64,000 nucleotides of DNA, taken from positions 1 to 64,000 of the forward strand of contig JAHHHP010000005.1 in NCBI GenBank assembly GCA_019359275.1, written 5' to 3'. The notes beneath the pieces were generated by a model, which was not told where the DNA came from, searched no databases, and saw only the letters and a program-made list of their open reading frames with translations. The stretch comes from Myxacorys chilensis ATA2-1-KO14 (GTDB lineage Bacteria; Cyanobacteriota; Cyanobacteriia; Leptolyngbyales; Leptolyngbyaceae). This document shows, one piece after another, positions 62,951 to 64,000 of this stretch. The position numbers and the translations under genes were made by a program. The first letter of the stretch is position 1; the number at the start of each line of letters is the position of its first letter.

Positions 62951-64000
62951 ATGGTCAATCAGAACACAGTAGCTATGGATGTCGGTTTTACCCACGAAGA
63001 CTTTGCGGCTTTACTAGACAAATACGACTATCATTTCAGTCCGGGAGATGTCGTCGCCGGAACCGTATTTAGCCTAGAGCCGAGAGGTGCGCTGATTGAC
63101 ATTGGTGCTAAGACGGCTGCCTATATTCCAATTCAAGAAATGTCGATCAACCGCGTGGACAACCCCGATGAGGTGTTGCAATCCAACGAAACGCGGGAGT
63201 TCTTCATCTTGGCTGACGAGAATGAAGACGGACAGTTGACGCTCTCGATTCGCCGGATTGAGTATATGCGGGCATGGGAGCGGGTTCGCCAACTCCAAGC
63301 CGAAGATGCTACGGTGCGATCGATTGTATTTGCCACCAACCGAGGCGGAGCGCTGGTTCGCATTGAAGGACTGCGCGGCTTTATTCCTGGCTCTCACATC
63401 AGCACTCGCAAGCCGAAGGAAGAATTAGTCGCTGAAGAGCTACCGCTCAAGTTTTTAGAAGTAGACGAAGAGCGCAACCGTCTTGTTCTGAGCCATCGTC
63501 GGGCGCTGGTTGAGCGTAAGATGAACCGTCTGGAAGTTGGCGAAGTCGTGATCGGCACGGTGCGCGGCATCAAGCCTTATGGTGCGTTCATTGACATCGG
63601 TGGCGTTAGCGGTTTGCTGCACATTTCTGAAATTTCTCACGATCACATCGATACGCCCCACAGCGTGTTCAATGTGAATGACGAAGTGAAAGTCATGATC
63701 ATTGATCTCGATGCTGAGCGGGGCCGGATTTCGCTCTCGACGAAGCAGCTTGAGCCAGAACCGGGCGATATGGTGAAGAACCCAAGTGTGGTGTACGAGA
63801 AAGCCGAGGAAATGGCAGCGAAGTATCGCGAAACGGTGATGCAGCAGCAACAGGGCGGAGCACCGGCTGCGGTTGCAGAAGCTCCACCTGCGATCGAAGC
63901 ACCTACAGAAGAGGAGGAATTAGAAATTCCTTCCGCTGTTGAGGAGCCGGAAATTCCTGAAGCCGTTGAAGAGGCAGCCGTTGAAGAAGCGCCTGAAGCG
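62951..64000 (+). CDS. rpsA: 30S ribosomal protein S1 (5' part)
   Basis: Starts at ATG 62951 and is open to the end of the window (350 codons, no stop), so the gene is cut by the window edge. Three S1 RNA-binding repeats are seen: VVAGTVFSLEPRGALIDIG, then ATVRSIVFATNRGGALVRIEGLRGFIPGSHIS, then VVIGTVRGIKPYGAFIDIGGVSGLLHISEISH. An acidic, Pro/Ala/Glu-rich C-terminal tail has begun. This three-repeat form is typical of cyanobacterial S1, which binds mRNA at the ribosome. Confidence 0.96.
   Translation, partial: MVNQNTVAMDVGFTHEDFAALLDKYDYHFSPGDVVAGTVFSLEPRGALIDIGAKTAAYIPIQEMSINRVDNPDEVLQSNETREFFILADENEDGQLTLSIRRIEYMRAWERVRQLQAEDATVRSIVFATNRGGALVRIEGLRGFIPGSHISTRKPKEELVAEELPLKFLEVDEERNRLVLSHRRALVERKMNRLEVGEVVIGTVRGIKPYGAFIDIGGVSGLLHISEISHDHIDTPHSVFNVNDEVKVMIIDLDAERGRISLSTKQLEPEPGDMVKNPSVVYEKAEEMAAKYRETVMQQQQGGAPAAVAEAPPAIEAPTEEEELEIPSAVEEPEIPEAVEEAAVEEAPEA

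Overview
This window is a stretch of chromosome from a cyanobacterium, most likely a filamentous Leptolyngbya-like species. The octamer GCGATCGC (HIP1) recurs throughout. The gene set includes oxygenic-photosynthesis and cyanobacteria-specific genes: psaK, psbY, a helical carotenoid protein, an RpaA-type response regulator, ndhD, a DUF2808 protein, a TIGR02652 protein and a PEP-CTERM protein. The species assignment is inference. The broad placement is firm.

Layout. 0.2-5.7 kb holds a HAD phosphatase, a nurA-mntA-hepT operon (nuclease plus an AMPylating toxin-antitoxin pair), xseA/xseB and recA. 6-13.6 kb holds comB, ndhD, a decayed segment with repeats, panB, a secreted beta-propeller and uvrB. 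13.8-19.8 kb holds a HAF/PEP-CTERM protein, a PadR regulator, a thioredoxin-reductase-like flavoprotein without a visible NADPH site, a coiled-coil protein, a STAS protein and a DedA protein. 20-28.4 kb holds argG and a surface-polysaccharide group: GT2 glycosyltransferase, galE, initiating sugar transferase and Wzc-like tyrosine kinase. 28.7-36 kb holds small stress-type proteins, a lipoprotein esterase, glutathione reductase, a DUF2945/DUF3140 pair, uvsE and a B12-binding radical SAM protein. 36.3-43.5 kb holds the selenium tRNA-modification pair (mnmH and a dehydrogenase-selD fusion), an FTR1 iron permease and membrane or lipoprotein hypotheticals. 43.6-50.7 kb holds tRNA-Lys, aroC, a NYN-LOTUS protein, rpaA, a GH57 branching enzyme, psaK, the carotenoid protein and folP.

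50.8-53.1 kb is an accessory island. It looks like an integron-type cassette array without a nearby integrase: all genes lie on the minus strand (frameshifted methyltransferase, GNAT acetyltransferase, DUF433/DUF5615 toxin-antitoxin). Two attC-like sites of 86-88 bp sit at gene 3' ends, and in both the TAA stop falls inside the R''-like box. 53.2-64 kb returns to core-type genes: AI-2E-family exporter, an AAA-like protein with degenerate nucleotide motifs, VOC protein, gamma-carbonic-anhydrase-like protein, psbY, DUF2808, an IS630-type remnant, an esterase paired with an MprF-like lipid aminoacyltransferase, and the 5' part of rpsA, which runs off the window.

Themes. DNA repair is well represented (nurA, xseAB, recA, uvrB, uvsE). 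There are many small dispersed repeats, several apparently lying in frame inside unrelated coding sequences. Strong hairpin terminators close ndhD, the gene at 28759, the gene at 40182 and psbY.
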